A DNA stretch of 64,000 nucleotides from Brachypterus glaber (Eukaryota; Arthropoda; Insecta; Coleoptera; Kateretidae): assembly GCA_958510825.1 (NCBI GenBank), contig OY294047.1, forward strand, positions 39,881,229 to 39,945,228, in the 5' to 3' direction. A model generated the notes under the pieces. It searched no databases, was not told the DNA's origin, and worked only from the letters and a program-made list of their open reading frames with translations. Positions 34,700 through 45,879 of this stretch are shown here, piece after piece. Each line of letters opens with the position of its first letter. Position 1 is the stretch's first letter. A program made the translations under genes and the position numbers.

Positions 34700-35065
34700 T
34701 TAAATTTGAGAAGACTAGACGGTTAAATATTTTTCTTTAATAATAATTTAAATTAGTATTGGTTTTAATATAAATTTAATGTCATGTGTTTATCTTTTTC
34801 TATTTTTTTGTCAATTTAAATTACAAAATATAAATGTCAAATATAATAAGTTACAATAATTTATTTTTTTTGGAAAAAAAAAGTAAAAAATATCTTAATT
34901 TAAAAGTAAAATTTATTTAATTGTTTAAATTAATAACTTATTTTAAAAATAGAAACAAGATAATTTATGATAAAAAGTTTTAAATATTTAATTTTATTAA
35001 AATATAATTATTTTGAAATATACGGTTAAAAAAATAAAGCTTTACCTTCACTGTAATATTTATAA
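34700..35065. other. unannotated AT-rich stretch
   Basis: No supported feature. Confidence 0.4.
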
Positions 35066-35069
35066 AGAA

Positions 35070-35850
35070 ATATGACCTTTTGGCCACTTTTGGTCTTGAA
35101 CTATATGTTCTTTTTGACCAGATACAAGTATTATAATGATTCTATATAAATAAAAATTTCTTCTATAACATAACCTCAAAACATGGTTAAACTGGTAATC
35201 TGGATCCATCCACTAAAATAAATCAGAAACACAAAATTTAAATTGTGAATCCAATTTTAATATTTATAATATTTATAGAACGGTTTCAGAAGTATTAATA
35301 TTTTCATAACAAACACATTTTAACACAAATTAATCAAAACACTAAGCTAATTTGAAAATGAAACCGCACGCAAAAAAACGATTCAATTTATGTTTGTTTA
35401 TGTTTGTTTTTAACCTCGTACTATTCTACTTAATTAAGCATCCCCTAAGTCCAGGACTTGTGTGGGCTAGTAGTAGAGGGAACCACCGGCTTTAATTGAC
35501 TTTCGAACCAATAGATCTAGGGAGTACGCCTTCGCCAAATTTCAATTATTAATTAACTGAAAAAGGCAATCGGCGCCAGTGAGGTTTGAACTCACGATCA
35601 TTAGATCAGTGTCAGGCTATATCGATGCCATTGACCGCTGAGCTAAATCTCCCGCCAATTGGATAGCAATTTGTCATGGATAACTAGATAGATTATAAGA
35701 CAGTAAAATTAAATATTTTTTGATATTAAAATATATTTTAATAATGTATTATAATTAGTAACAATCGAATAAATATTGTAGGTATAATACACGGGCTAAA
35801 ATAAATTTTTATTTCGTAGGTTTATTACGCTCGGGGTGGCCGGCGATACA
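35070..35850 (-). mobile_element. diverged inverted copy of the 15993 element, split by a SINE
   Basis: Complement-matches to 15993-16559 include AGCAATTTGTCATGGATAAC, TATAACATAACCTCAAAACA and the GGTCAAAAAGAAC region. Alignment is interrupted by the SINE at 35388-35656. More diverged than the first copy and without clean termini. Confidence 0.7.
35388..35656 (-). mobile_element. tRNA-derived SINE
   Basis: Read on the minus strand, it starts GGCGGGAGATTTAGCTCAGC and carries an A box (TTAGCTCAGCGG, 35634-35646) and a B box (GTGAGTTCAAACCTC, 35581-35595) at tRNA-like spacing. A tRNA-unrelated body follows and ends in an (AAACAAAC)-like tail. The acceptor stem does not pair fully, so it is a SINE head rather than a working tRNA gene. 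The body also occurs at 6840-6967. The source tRNA cannot be named with confidence. Confidence 0.88.
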
Positions 35851-36160
35851 ATTTTCTAAAATTAAACTATTCAAATTAATAAGTTTTTCTTATTAGAAAA
35901 TCTTTTTAAAATGATATTCTTTTATCAAAAAAGATTAAACATTATTCTGGTCTGATGCGCAGTAATAATCTTTTTTAAAAGAAGAAAAATTCTGCTTTGT
36001 AAGCAGTCAGGTCAGCCGGTTGATTTCTTCTTTTTGTTCCGACGACGAGACTGGTTTCATTCTTTTTTCAAGTAAATTCCTGCAAGATGCAAACATCCCA
36101 GGAAAAAAACAAGCACTTTTTATGTTGAATTAAAAAATAAATAAATAAAAGACAAGCAAG

Positions 36161-36870
36161 TGGAAAATAATAAAACTACGAGTAAAACTATACCGTTATA
36201 CCGTTAACTCACTAAAACTAAACGAAACAAAAACTCAAACAATGATATTATCCTTAAGGGATTCTAGTAATAGTGATATTCTAAACATGGTAGATTGCGC
36301 TAGGTTTTTAGGTGTTCATATCGACTCTAAGCTTAACTGGCACAATTATATAGACAATGTTGCAAAGAAATTAAGTAGTAATGTATTTTTACTTAGAATG
36401 CTCAGTGACTGTGTATCGCAGCGTATTTTAAAAACGGTATATTTTTCTCTATGCCATTCAGTTCTAAGTTATTCTGTTCTAGCTTGGGGAACAGCTTCAA
36501 GCTGGGACAGAATTTTTGGACTTCAACGCCGGGCTGTGAGAATTCTTGATAATTTACAATACCGAGATGACTGTCGTAGCTCTTTTGTGAAACTAAATAT
36601 TTTAACATTTCCGTCCCAGTTTATATTTGAAAGTTTATTGTATGTTAAAAATAACTTTGAAAGGCTTCAGTTAAATAATAATATACATTCGTACAATACA
36701 AGAAATAATTCCGATCTAAGACCCAGATTCTTTCGTCTTTTAAAAAGCCAAAAACAAAGTCCAAGTTATAGGCTCTTTCTATCCATACCTTTAGGGCAAG
36801 AATTAAATCCTTCCTTTTAAAGAAGGATTTTTATTCATACGATGAATATTTTAACTGTGATTTTAATTGA
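36161..36870 (+). pseudogene. truncated non-LTR retrotransposon, C-terminal part of reverse transcriptase ORF
   Basis: The open frame at 36242-36820, extending in frame upstream to about 36161 (LKLNETKTQT), reads FLGVHIDSKLNWHNYI, VYFSLCHSVLSYSVLAWG and LQRRAVRILDN. This is the familiar region just C-terminal to the polymerase domain in jockey-like insect LINEs. The catalytic YADD part is missing, so the copy is 5'-truncated. Near 36790 the frame breaks: the expected ending (KSFLLKKDFYSYDEYF) continues in another frame to a stop at 36868-36870. The initiator ATG at 36242 is therefore not a true start. A 3' UTR and a (TCTA)n tail follow. Dead copy. Confidence 0.9.
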
Positions 36871-36972
36871 TGATAGTTTTGTATCTCTGTATTTTTAATC
36901 TGTTGTTTATTTTTATTTTTATGTATTTTGTTTGACTTGTGTAAGCACTATAGTGTATTAACATAAATTAAT

Positions 36973-36996
36973 TATCTATCTATCTATCTATCTATA
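36973..36996 (+). repeat. (TCTA)n tail of the LINE copy
   Basis: Six TCTA units directly after the 3' UTR form the short-repeat tail typical of these retrotransposons. Confidence 0.8.
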
Positions 36997-37019
36997 ACAG
37001 CACAACTTTATGAAAGACT

Positions 37020-38100
37020 TCAAACAGGGAGTATACTAAACAAATAATAAAAGTACGTAATATCAATTAAAATTACATTACTTATAAGGTGGCAAATATT
37101 TCTAATTTTTACAAAGAAACTTTTATTATAGTCATAAAAATTAATTATTTTTATTTAAGATTTATTGAAATAATGAATAAATATGAATATGTATCGTTGA
37201 TAGAGATACCTAAGAATAATCATAAGATTGAAATTAATAAAATCTTTTTTTAGATTAAAAATGAAAATCAGTTTTAAAAACTGTCTCCAAAAATAGTAAA
37301 ACTAAAAAATGTTTAAATATTTTCAAAAAATTAGAATATAAATTTTATTGTTTTTTGCGCTTAAAATATTACTTAAACTAATTAAAATAAAGACTGGATT
37401 TAAGCTACAAAATTTATTTAAGGATATTTTCTTTTTCTCCTGTAATCTTTAAGTATATAATTTGGAAGAGTTTCAAAACGCTACTAGTCGGACGATAATG
37501 TAAAATCTATGTTGAACAGTGTTTTGGTCTATTTATCTCTTTTTGAACTATTTTCTCGATAAAATTCAATGCGAAGTATCCGGTTTGAAATTTTTGATTT
37601 AACATAAAACCACCGAAAATGTAGAAAGTTATGGAGAAAAAGCATTAACGATTCCACGAACTTCAAAACTAATGTTTTAGAACATTTTCCTTATTTTCTT
37701 TTGTTAATTTTATCGGAATATTTAAAAAAATCACTACTCGTAGTTTTTTTTTTTTTGATAAAATAATTACAGATTTCTATGTTTCTATTTTCTAAAAAGT
37801 GCTTTCTAACAAAGGAACATAGCTCTAAAAAAAATTGTAAATTTTTAAAAATAGACAAAATTCGTCTTTCTTTTTTGGAGCAACATTAAGAAGCATTTGA
37901 GGACATATTCACCCATTTGATCTTTTGTCTTATATTTTCATGCCGAATTATAAGTTTTTAAAAATATTTATTTTTCAAAATTAAATTATGGCCTAAAAAG
38001 TGTTTTCTGTAAGCTAAGAAGAAGGAATAGTAAAGAAATGGAGATATGATCTGAAATCATAATAAAAAATTTACAGTGATTGAAATATACTTCTGCGATA
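37020..38100. other. unannotated stretch
   Basis: Moderately AT-rich sequence with no matched repeat inside the window. It may be further diverged repeats. Confidence 0.35.
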
Positions 38101-38119
38101 TGTTCCTGTTTAAATATTT

Positions 38120-38225
38120 ATTTGTTGTCAAAATTAATGGAGAGTCCCTAGCACAAGCATAAAGCTTATTTGGGGCTCTCCATGCCTCTGTGTAACTGCT
38201 CTGAAATAAATAAATAAATAAAATT
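38120..38225 (+). mobile_element. probable LINE 3' end with hairpin and (AAAT)n tail
   Basis: GGAGAGTCCC and GGGGCTCTCC form a stem-loop around AAGCATAAAGCTT, followed 30 bp later by GAAATAAATAAATAAATAA. A 3' UTR stem-loop plus a short-repeat tail is the usual 3' end of several LINE clades. No coding remnant is attached. Confidence 0.5.
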
Positions 38226-38714
38226 ACACTGTGACATCAAAATGTTATTGTTTAAACTTAACACCATGTTCCAGTATGTGTATTCATTGAAGCCCAAATT
38301 GGCTGCACATGTTTGTATTATAGGAAATTTTTATTTTATTAGCTCCTAAAGAAAAATTAATATTATTTTATATTATAATTTATCTAGTTTTTTTTGTAAA
38401 TTTTATAAGAATCGGCACATGAACACCTACTTTAACTTTAACACTGTGTATTTTACTTTAATTCTCATTGTGGAATAACATTATTATCTATTAGATCCTT
38501 GACCATTGGTATCTCAAAACCAGTCTACCGCATTAAAAAATCCACAGAATCTTGTTTATCTTGGTTCACGCTTTGTGTGGTGCTGTTCAACATAGCGATT
38601 ATAATATGAAAAACTTAATTTTTCGTGCTCGATCCGTGAAATTTCACCTTAGAAAACGGTGTTAGAACAAGAGTACCTTTTTTATGTATATTCCAAAAAT
38701 AAAATTACAAAAAG

Positions 38715-39010
38715 TTACATAGGAAAAAGTTTGGGACAAGAAACTAATAAGGCGCCCCAGTTTCGCACACCCCTGGTTAAAATAAGTTTATGAAAATAAC
38801 ATACGAAGATTGGCCTTAGTAAGGTTAGTTTACATTTAAAACCTCGTTACTATACCTCAAATACAAACCGAGTTTTTTAGCCACTTTCAAAGGGGCTTAG
38901 CTCCCTTACGACGCATTTTTAGACATATTTTTATAACTTTTTTTCATTTTTTCCTTTGCAGAATCACCCCTTAAAATTAATTACATTATTTACTGGAAAT
39001 CCTGTATAAT
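38715..39010 (+). repeat. family X fragment
   Basis: AAAAAGTTTGGGACAAGAAA through CCCCTGGTTAAAATAAG and GGGGCTTAGCTCCCTTACGA to AATCCTGTAT. Confidence 0.8.
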
Positions 39011-39467
39011 TTTCTAGTGAAAAAAATCATTTTTTTAAATTTATTAATTCAAGGTTTAAATATAATGAATGCATTTTTAGAAATAAACCGCATATTTGGT
39101 ATATTTTAATAATATTGCGTTAAAATGGAAGGCTTGGTTTATGAGGTCTGTTCTGCTATTATAACTATATAACCGACACTAAAATTCACACAAATTGAAC
39201 AAAAACTCCCACTTTAAGGTAATAATTATGTTTCACTTTTAATTTACGACTCATTTAATTAACCATAAAATCTTTATCGACTCAACTTTTATCTCACCAC
39301 TTGACTGCCGAATCTAGGTAGATTAAGGTTGATTACATTAATTATAAAATACTGTTTAACGGCAAAATTATAGTCCTTTTTTAAAAAGACAAGAATTTTT
39401 TATTTTAACTTTTTTAATTTTAAAAATTTGAATTAAATATTTCTTATATATATTTACAATCAACTTA

Positions 39468-39536
39468 TTGAGTGATATTGCTAAACAGCAGTTTCAAGCT
39501 ACTGGTCATCGTCAGTACAAAAAGTCACCTCTTTAC
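39468..39536 (-). ncRNA. decayed hammerhead-ribozyme relative
   Basis: On the minus strand it aligns along its length with the hammerhead at 53191-53263: CAGCGT, TGACT, GTACTGACGATGACCAGTAG, CTTGAAACTG and CAATATCACTC. The core CTGACGA and GAAAC are kept, but stem II and the cleavage-site side of stem III no longer pair, so it is probably inactive. Confidence 0.6.
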
Positions 39537-39671
39537 GCTGACTGAAAAAATATTTCAGCCTTTATTTTTTTTCTAATTTCTAATTTAAACTGGTGCCACA
39601 TCGATTTCTAAAAATTGACAATAATAATAAAATAAAAAAAAAACATAATAATAATAGTAATTATATACCAA

Positions 39672-39766
39672 GGTAGAAAAGACATTTTTTATAGCTGAGT
39701 GTATTAAATCCCAAGCGAGGGATTTAAGCAAGCTAGGCTATAATAGTCTTCTCTACCGTAGTTTAT
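39672..39766. repeat. 95-bp hairpin
   Basis: GGTAGAAAAGAC..TTATAGC pairs with GCTATAATAGTCTTCTCTACC around an inner stem TAAATCCC / GGGATTTA. Confidence 0.75.
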
Positions 39767-39843
39767 ATATTAGTTTTTTCACTACTAGCACTATTTAACT
39801 ATTTTTATTCAAATAATAAAATAAATTATTAACAGAAATTTTA

Positions 39844-39973
39844 GCCGATTTTTGGTGGAGCAGCGGTTACTAACCAAGTTAGGGGAATATGTATTTCTTT
39901 CTTTTTCTAACTCATAAATTAAACAGAGAAAGAGATACATACAGGTTAACCGGCGTTACCACAAAAAATTGGC
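39844..39973. repeat. 130-bp foldback
   Basis: GCCGATTTTTGGTGGAGC..GCGGTTACTAACC pairs with GGTTAACCGGCGTTACCAC..AAAAAATTGGC, continuing through TATGTATTTCTTTC and GAAAGAGATACATA. Confidence 0.75.
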
Positions 39974-40889
39974 ATATATTTCCTGAAATTTTCATAAAAA
40001 TCAAGTAGCCTTGATCAATGACATTTGCTCAAATAAATACTTTGAACTGACGTTTAAAAATTTAGTTTTTTTTAGATTTTTTTCATAATATTTATCTAAT
40101 TATTGATTGTAATTATTCGTAATAATTATAATTAATTATATTTAATAAATAAATAGTTATTTAAAGCTATTTTCTTCGGTTTAATTAGTAAAAATTGCAC
40201 AAAGAACTGAAACACCTAGAGTGACAGAAATCAATTGTTTATAAAATTTACTCCTACTAGGAGAGAAAAAATTATTATTGCTATAGGTAAAGAAAATTGA
40301 TTCCACAGTCTGAAAACATGATAAATAATGGTATGTTCTAAAGTTAGTAGTGAAAAAAATATTATTATCATTTTGGGTTCTAATCTTGGATTAACTGTTA
40401 TTGAACTTTGCGGAAATTGTCCGAAATTTAAGGTTTTTATTTTTTTTTGTTTATTATTAAATATACAATTAAAGTTAAAATTTATTATAATAATTTTAAG
40501 GTATTTTGTAGTTGTAATTTAAAAATACATTGAGAATACAAGTCACCACAGTATAAAATATTGTTACTTTACTAACTTGGTGTTTAAACAAAAATGTAAA
40601 ATTTACTCAGCCAAGCTAAAATTCAATAATAAATTGTTATATTAAAATAAAAACATGCCAATTTTTATATTTTTGCATTAATTTCAAGAAACTTTATACT
40701 TGTAGAGATTATAATCGCGATGTTGAACAGCACCACACAATGCATGAACCAAGATAAACAAGATTCTGTGGATTTTTTAATGCGGTAGACTGGTTTTGGG
40801 ATACCAATGCTCAAGGATCTAATAGATAATAATGTTATTCCACAATAAGAATTAAAGTAAAATACACAGAGAAAAATCTAGGTAAAAAT

Positions 40890-41095
40890 TATTCAAAACC
40901 TCGTTACTGTACCTCAAAGCGTTCCTCAGTTAAAATTATTATATAAAAGCGGATTTTTTTAGCCACTTTCAAAGGGGCTTAGCTCCCTTACGACGCATGT
41001 TTAGACATATGATTATAGGAACTTTTTTTATATTTTGCTATGTAGAATCACCCTTTAAAATTAATAACATCATTTCTGGACATCCTGTATTTATA
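40890..41095 (+). repeat. family X fragment
   Basis: CAAAACCTCGTTACTGTACC, AAAGGGGCTTAGCTCCCTTA and a GGACATCCTGTAT end. Confidence 0.8.
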
Positions 41096-41322
41096 AAAAC
41101 AAAAATGGGTATTTATACTTATAAATGATAAGGCAAATAAAGATTAGGTTATAAATAAATTTTATTTATATAAGAAACGTTTTTCTGTGTATTTTAATTT
41201 AATTCCTTTAATTTATTATCCTTAAGGATCAAATTTAATCAAGTTAAAAGACAAACAAGGTAAACATTTTTATTTTCTTTATTTTATTATGGAATAGGGT
41301 AGTTGACATATTGTGTTTTAAA

Positions 41323-41357
41323 CAGTTTCAGAAGGTGTGATACACCTTCTGAAACTG
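41323..41357. repeat. perfect 16-bp stem with 3-nt loop
   Basis: CAGTTTCAGAAGGTGT, loop GAT, ACACCTTCTGAAACTG. Too short and too tight-looped for a microRNA precursor; probably a repeat terminus. Confidence 0.75.
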
Positions 41358-41563
41358 CATTTTTAAAATAATAAGATTCCAGTCAAGGGCGGATTTAGGG
41401 GGGGGGGGGGCATGTGGGCCATTCAACATGTTCATCACTCGAAGGGCCGTAGCTCCTTTAGAGCTTAATTCCGGACAAATGTTCCTTTGTTGGTTTTTCA
41501 TATTTTGTGATGTAGAATCTACCCCTTTATTTTGTACCAAAGGACTGCAAACACCGTGTATAA
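41358..41563 (+). repeat. family X fragment with poly-G run
   Basis: AGGGCGGATTTAGG followed by a run of about 13 G, then GAAGGGCCGTAGCTCC, TTTTCATATTTTGTGATGTA and CACCGTGTATA, as at 17640-17800. Confidence 0.7.
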
Positions 41564-41599
41564 AATTTTTACCATGTAAATCACCTTATTCCATTTAAT

Positions 41600-42160
41600 T
41601 TCCAATGGAAATTTTCCATGACTAGGTAGTCAATACAAAATGATCAGTCTGTGCCAGTACACTGCAATGTTTCTCTGTTTTATTTATTGTCTTTTAACTA
41701 CCATGTTACTTTGAATGCACGTAGTGCATGAAATGTTTTTCATACACTTACAGTTTTATGGGTGTTGCGTGGGTCATGGAACAATTTACATTGCATTTTG
41801 ATTAATACTAATGTAGTAAAATATTGCAGTAATTTAATTTAGGTTTATTTTTTTCAAGAAAATAAGCTCGTGTTACTTTTTTACACTAAAAAAAAGTTTA
41901 TTATGAAAAAGACGGGATAGGTCTGCACAGGATACTTATTTTTTGGCATTTTTTCAATTGTCATAGTTTGTGATGATACGTATATGGCAATGATACGTAA
42001 CGGATTGATACGAATCAATACGTATCAATATGCACTGTACGGATAACCAACTATTTAATTACAGGCTATCGGTAAAAATTGCAACATTAAAATTTTACAC
42101 CTAAATTATATTTTTAAAAATTAATATTACAATCTTATTTTACCCCCAGTTTTTACAGTG
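41600..42160. other. mostly unannotated
   Basis: A cluster of GATACGTA-like words lies at 41970-42030 (GATGATACGTATATGG, AATACGTATCAATATG). Otherwise nothing is seen. Confidence 0.35.
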
Positions 42161-42165
42161 TGGCC

Positions 42166-42230
42166 TATTTTCTTTTTTCTTATTCTTTTTCTTTTTCTTC
42201 TTCTTCTTCTTTTTCTTTTTCTTTCTAGAA
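42166..42230. repeat. polypyrimidine tract with (TTC)n
   Basis: A run of T and C including consecutive CTT units; low-complexity sequence. Confidence 0.9.
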
Positions 42231-42770
42231 TTGACGTTGTTGCCAATTCTCTTTTAGTCTTATTTACTAGATTATCCGGTTAATCTTATTTTCTTGTATA
42301 ATTTAAAAACTTCCTAATAATTAAGACTTAATTTACGTATATGTAGAATAACTTTTGTAATTTGTTAAGTAAATTCCATGCCCATTGAAAGCAAATAAAA
42401 GAAATTAGTTAAAAAAAATACATTTAAATAAAACCTAATAAAAAGCAAACTTTAGTAATTCAATTTTAAATTTATTTTCTTTATCTGATTAAAAAAGTCG
42501 TTTCAAGCCCATGCAAGGTCTTGTTCTGTAGAGTTAAATTTCAAATTATCATAAGCTGTTAAAACAACTGCCTACAACAACAAAATGCCTGAATAATGAT
42601 ATTTAATGCGAGATTTCATGTAAGTACCTCAGAATCTCTTTAAGGCTGTCCAGAAGTTAACAATATTGTAATAACTTCATAGTTAATACCTTGGTAGTAT
42701 CTTTTCTACAAAAATAACATTATTCTTAAAATAGCAGGTTTATTAACTTTTTTAAAAATATTATTTTTGA

Positions 42771-43017
42771 AATAATGAAAAAATCTTGCTATTAAGAACA
42801 CTTTAATAAAAAAACTAAATATATATGAACAGTTCCAACGTTTCGAAGGTAATTTGTCCCTTCTTCTTCAGGGTAAAAATTAAAAATAGAAATAAAAAAT
42901 TATATAAATTTAAAATCTAATTGAAGAAGAGACAAATTACCTTCGAAACGTTGGAACTGTTCATATATATTTAGTTTTTTATTAAAGTGTTCTTAATAGC
43001 AAGATTTTTTCATTATT
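42771..43017. mobile_element. 247-bp near-perfect palindrome with GAAACGTTGG arms
   Basis: Arms 42771-42870 and 42923-43017 are almost identical complements, running AATAATGAAAAAATCTTGCT, TTAAGAACACTTTAAT, GAACAGTTCCAACG. Each arm carries a CTGAAGA-like or TTGAAGA word, a GAAGG..CCTTC stem and GAAAC, echoing a hammerhead core. Related single-arm sequence lies at 29401. Confidence 0.85.
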
Positions 43018-43019
43018 TT

Positions 43020-43910
43020 ATACAAAAAGAACAAGAAATATTATAATTAATATTATTTTTGTTTAAATCCAGTGTTTTTAAATGAACACAATATTTTCCA
43101 TATTAACCCTACATTCTTAAAATAACGTCAGGTTTGATTTGCAAATTTGTTTTAATTACTATTTTTTTGTCCTATTTTAAAATGTGCATTTTGTTTTGCT
43201 TTTTATATATTCAGTGTTAAATTATTCAAAAGCGTTTTTTTATTTTGATCGTTTGAGTGAGGGAAACTTTTAGTATTTTCGCCATTTTTAAGACCCTTAA
43301 TTTTGGTTTAAACTCCTTTAAAGTAGTTAAAAATCTGCAAAGAAAAAAAATGAGCTTGGTTATGCGATCTTGAAATAAATAATTGGGAGTTAGTGTAGGA
43401 CCTAGGTCCTATATTATAAAATGAAAGAAAAGAAGCTTGTGATATTTCAAGCTTAATGTTCAAGTTATAGGTATAAATTTAAATGAAACAGATGCCATAA
43501 AACAATTTTTAATTTAAAAAATAGATGTGTGACCAATCTATTAAAGAAAAATCATTAAATATTTTTAAACTTCTGGACAGCCCTAATACGAAACGACAAT
43601 TTAAAATTACCATTATACCTTTTTGTGCGCTAAAACAGAGAACACAAAGTCGTGTTAAGCACTGGTGTAAAATTACAGGTAATAAACGGAATATTTTATT
43701 ATAGATAGGTAGTAAAACTATAATAAAGTAAACTGTAAACATGGTTTTAAATTAAGAGTCACGTGAAACAAGCGCATCTATTAATAACATTATCAGATTT
43801 GTTTAATGAACTGCACAGTAAGAATAGTTTATGAGAAAATAACAAATAATATTGTTTTTAGGACGATATAGAGATATGAAAATCGTAATTGCCCTAAAAC
43901 AGTTTTCGTC
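43020..43910. other. unannotated stretch
   Basis: No supported feature; two minus-strand frames of 77 codons are AT-driven. Confidence 0.35.
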
Positions 43911-44252
43911 CGGGTATTTTACAATATTTTTTATCCAATACATACAGATAATGAGACAATTACCAGCTTTATAACTCAATAATAACCCCAGCGTGGCTTT
44001 TACTTTATTGAGTGGATAATTATTTAATTCACCCACTCAACTGTCACTTGTCAAATTATTTTCTTGTAAATGTCATTAAAATTTTTAATAAAAATATGAA
44101 TTTCTAAGCTATTTATTGGATAAAACCTTGTATGGCACTCATGGGTAAACCGATATTGTCCTCTCGCAAATTAACCCGCTTGGCTGACGCCTCGCAGGTT
44201 AATTTTCTCATGGGCAATATCTTACTTTAACCACTAGTACCATATATAACTA
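43911..44252 (+). repeat. 340-bp element, inverted relative to 59790-60150
   Basis: ATTATTTAATTCACCCACTC, TGACATTTACAAG (as complement) and GCTATTTATTGGATAAAACC are shared with 59790-60150 in opposite orientation. The right end forms a hairpin (44131-44244): TATGGCACTC..GGGTAAACCGATATTG pairs with GGGCAATATC..TTTAACCACTAGTACCATA around GGCTGACGCCTCGCAGG. Confidence 0.85.
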
Positions 44253-44583
44253 TTCTTCAATTGTAATATCCTTATTTGTATTTTTGACAACAAATTTAAG
44301 GTTTTTAAATGTCATCAGTTTTAAACCCTTCCGCTCCAGCCGGTTTTTCAAGGTACAGGTCCCTATACTAGATTAAAATATATATGGAAAATCGGGTAAA
44401 CAAATATCCAACTGTGGATATTGTGGTATATTTTGCTATATCTACAAATATCCATACGTGGATACAATGGATCGAAAAAAAATTATACTTTTATTTATTT
44501 TATTATACAAAAAGTGGTGCTTTTAGATAAAATCAAATAACAAATATATATCATTTTATCTATTTCTTATTTGAAATGGATAT

Positions 44584-44714
44584 ATCGAAAAGGAACCAAG
44601 CGACATTTTTAAAGAAATTTTGTTAGGCATGGGAATAGGTTCTTTAGGCTTAGAACAAGCTATTTCCATGCCTAAGAAAACTTCGTTAAAAATTTCGCTT
44701 GGTTCCTTTTCGAT
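44584..44714. repeat. 131-bp long hairpin
   Basis: ATCGAAAAGGAACCAAGCGA pairs with TCGCTTGGTTCCTTTTCGAT, and GTTAGGCATGGGAATAG pairs with CTATTTCCATGCCTAA. Arms are about 55 bp with few mismatches around a loop of about 20 nt. Probably a small foldback element. Confidence 0.82.
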
Positions 44715-44739
44715 AAGTGTTTTTTTTTATTTTGCTTTC

Positions 44740-45470
44740 TCATAAAAGATGGTGTTGTGAAACAAAAATATAAATTATTTTTTACTTAAACATCGAGAGA
44801 AATAAAAAAAAGCAAAAACAAAATGATGTCCGTCTGTCGATTTGTCTGTCTGTCTGTCTGTCTGTATCCACGATAACTTAAGAACGCGTTAAGCTAACGA
44901 CTTGAAAGGTATAGAAATGTATGTTTATAGTATCTTAAAGAAGTTCGTATTTGAGCAAAATCGGTTGGGGGCAAGGGGGGTAAAGGGGGGGTTAAACTTT
45001 TGTTTAGTGGTAATTTTTTTATTATTTACATCAGAAGAAAAATTTACAAACCACATAAAACGTTTAATAAAACTACATAAAAAATGTTCTTCTAATTTTT
45101 TTCCAGCGCCCCCCCTCTCCCTCAAAATGTAAAAAAAAAATTTCTAGACATGACTTTCTTATTTTTTAGAATAGAAGAAAAATTTAAAAATTACATAAAA
45201 AAGTAAAATAAAATTACATAAAAATGCAATTATATTTCTTTCACCTCCTCCCTAAAAATGTAAAAAAAGGTTTCTGAACTTCTTCATTATTCGCAATATA
45301 TTGTATATTAATAGAAGAAAAATTTAAAAACCACCTAAAAGATAAAATTAAATTACACAAAATCTGTTTATATCCATGCCCCCCCCCCCTCACTCCAAAA
45401 AGTGTAATAAATTGTTTTTGGACATAACTTTTTTTATGAGAAAGTATTCTCGCTCATTCGAGATGGCTGG
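44740..45470 (+). repeat. dispersed repeat, second copy of 7140-7960
   Basis: TTGCTTTCTCATAAAAGATG, the TGTCTGTCTGTCTGTCTG run, ACTTAAGAACGCGTTAAGC, repeated CCCTCAAAATGTAAAAA units and the end CTCATTCGAGATGGCTGGT match the first copy in order. The open frames on both strands at 44902-45132 are inside the repeat. Confidence 0.85.
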
Positions 45471-45806
45471 TATGGTTATGGTTATTAGGGTGGAGGGTAG
45501 CTATCTACACGCACTTAGGCCACTTAGCTGGGCCCATTGTACTACCTCCCTTTGGTCGCAGCAAATTAGCCTCTAAGCCATCCAATTCTTTGAATATATC
45601 TAAAAAGATTTCTGGGAGTGATGCTGCTTATACCGGCCATGTCGAGCCAGTACTCGTCTAGCATGGACCCTCTTATTAAGGCTAACGCTGGACAGTGACA
45701 TAACACATGTTCCATTGTGTCCTCTTCCATGTAGCATCCTCTACAGATGGGGTCGACTGGCTTTCCCATGATGTTAAGATGCTGGTATTTTTTGTAGTTG
45801 TCTGAG
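45461..45806 (-). pseudogene. 5'-truncated non-LTR retrotransposon, C-terminal zinc-knuckle region
   Basis: On the minus strand the frame from about 45806 to a stop at 45566 reads YQHLNIMGKPVDPICRGC and then MEHVLCHCPALALIRG. It has a CX2CX8HX4C knuckle (residues 9, 12, 21 and 26 counted from the methionine at 45769). This is the C-terminal signature of R1/jockey-type LINE polyproteins. Everything upstream is missing; the coding part abuts a 36-bp duplication. The 3' UTR runs to about 45461, ending in a TAACCATAACCATAC tail against the boundary of the 44740 repeat. The methionine is internal, not a real start. Confidence 0.85.
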
Positions 45807-45875
45807 ATACGATTTTTCTACTACACTGTATATAAGTATGAGATACGATTTTTCTACTACACTGTATATAAGTAG
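45804..45875. repeat. 36-bp perfect tandem duplication
   Basis: GAGATACGATTTTTCTACTA starts at 45804 and 45840. It lies at the 5' truncation point of the LINE fragment, possibly a target-site or slippage product. Confidence 0.9.
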
Positions 45876-45879
45876 ATAG

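Larger units (their letters stand above)
38444..40869. mobile_element. 2.4-kb element with 160-bp inverted arms
   Basis: CTGTGTATTTTACTTTAATT..GCGATTATAAT (38444-38605) is the near-exact complement of 40708-40869, sharing TCTATTAGATCCTTGA, CAGTCTACCGCATTAAAAAA and TGGTGCTGTTCAACAT. The high arm identity contrasts with an interior made of other repeats and hairpins. Confidence 0.8.

Noticed and set aside
35575..35656. Functional tRNA gene on the minus strand
   Set aside because: A and B boxes are present but the acceptor stem mismatches and a SINE body and tail follow, so it is a SINE head.
41323..41357. microRNA-like perfect hairpin
   Set aside because: A 16-bp stem with a 3-nt loop is too small for Dicer processing and sits at a repeat boundary.
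44584..44714. Possible microRNA precursor
   Set aside because: Arms of about 55 bp with near-perfect pairing are more typical of a foldback element than of a conserved precursor.
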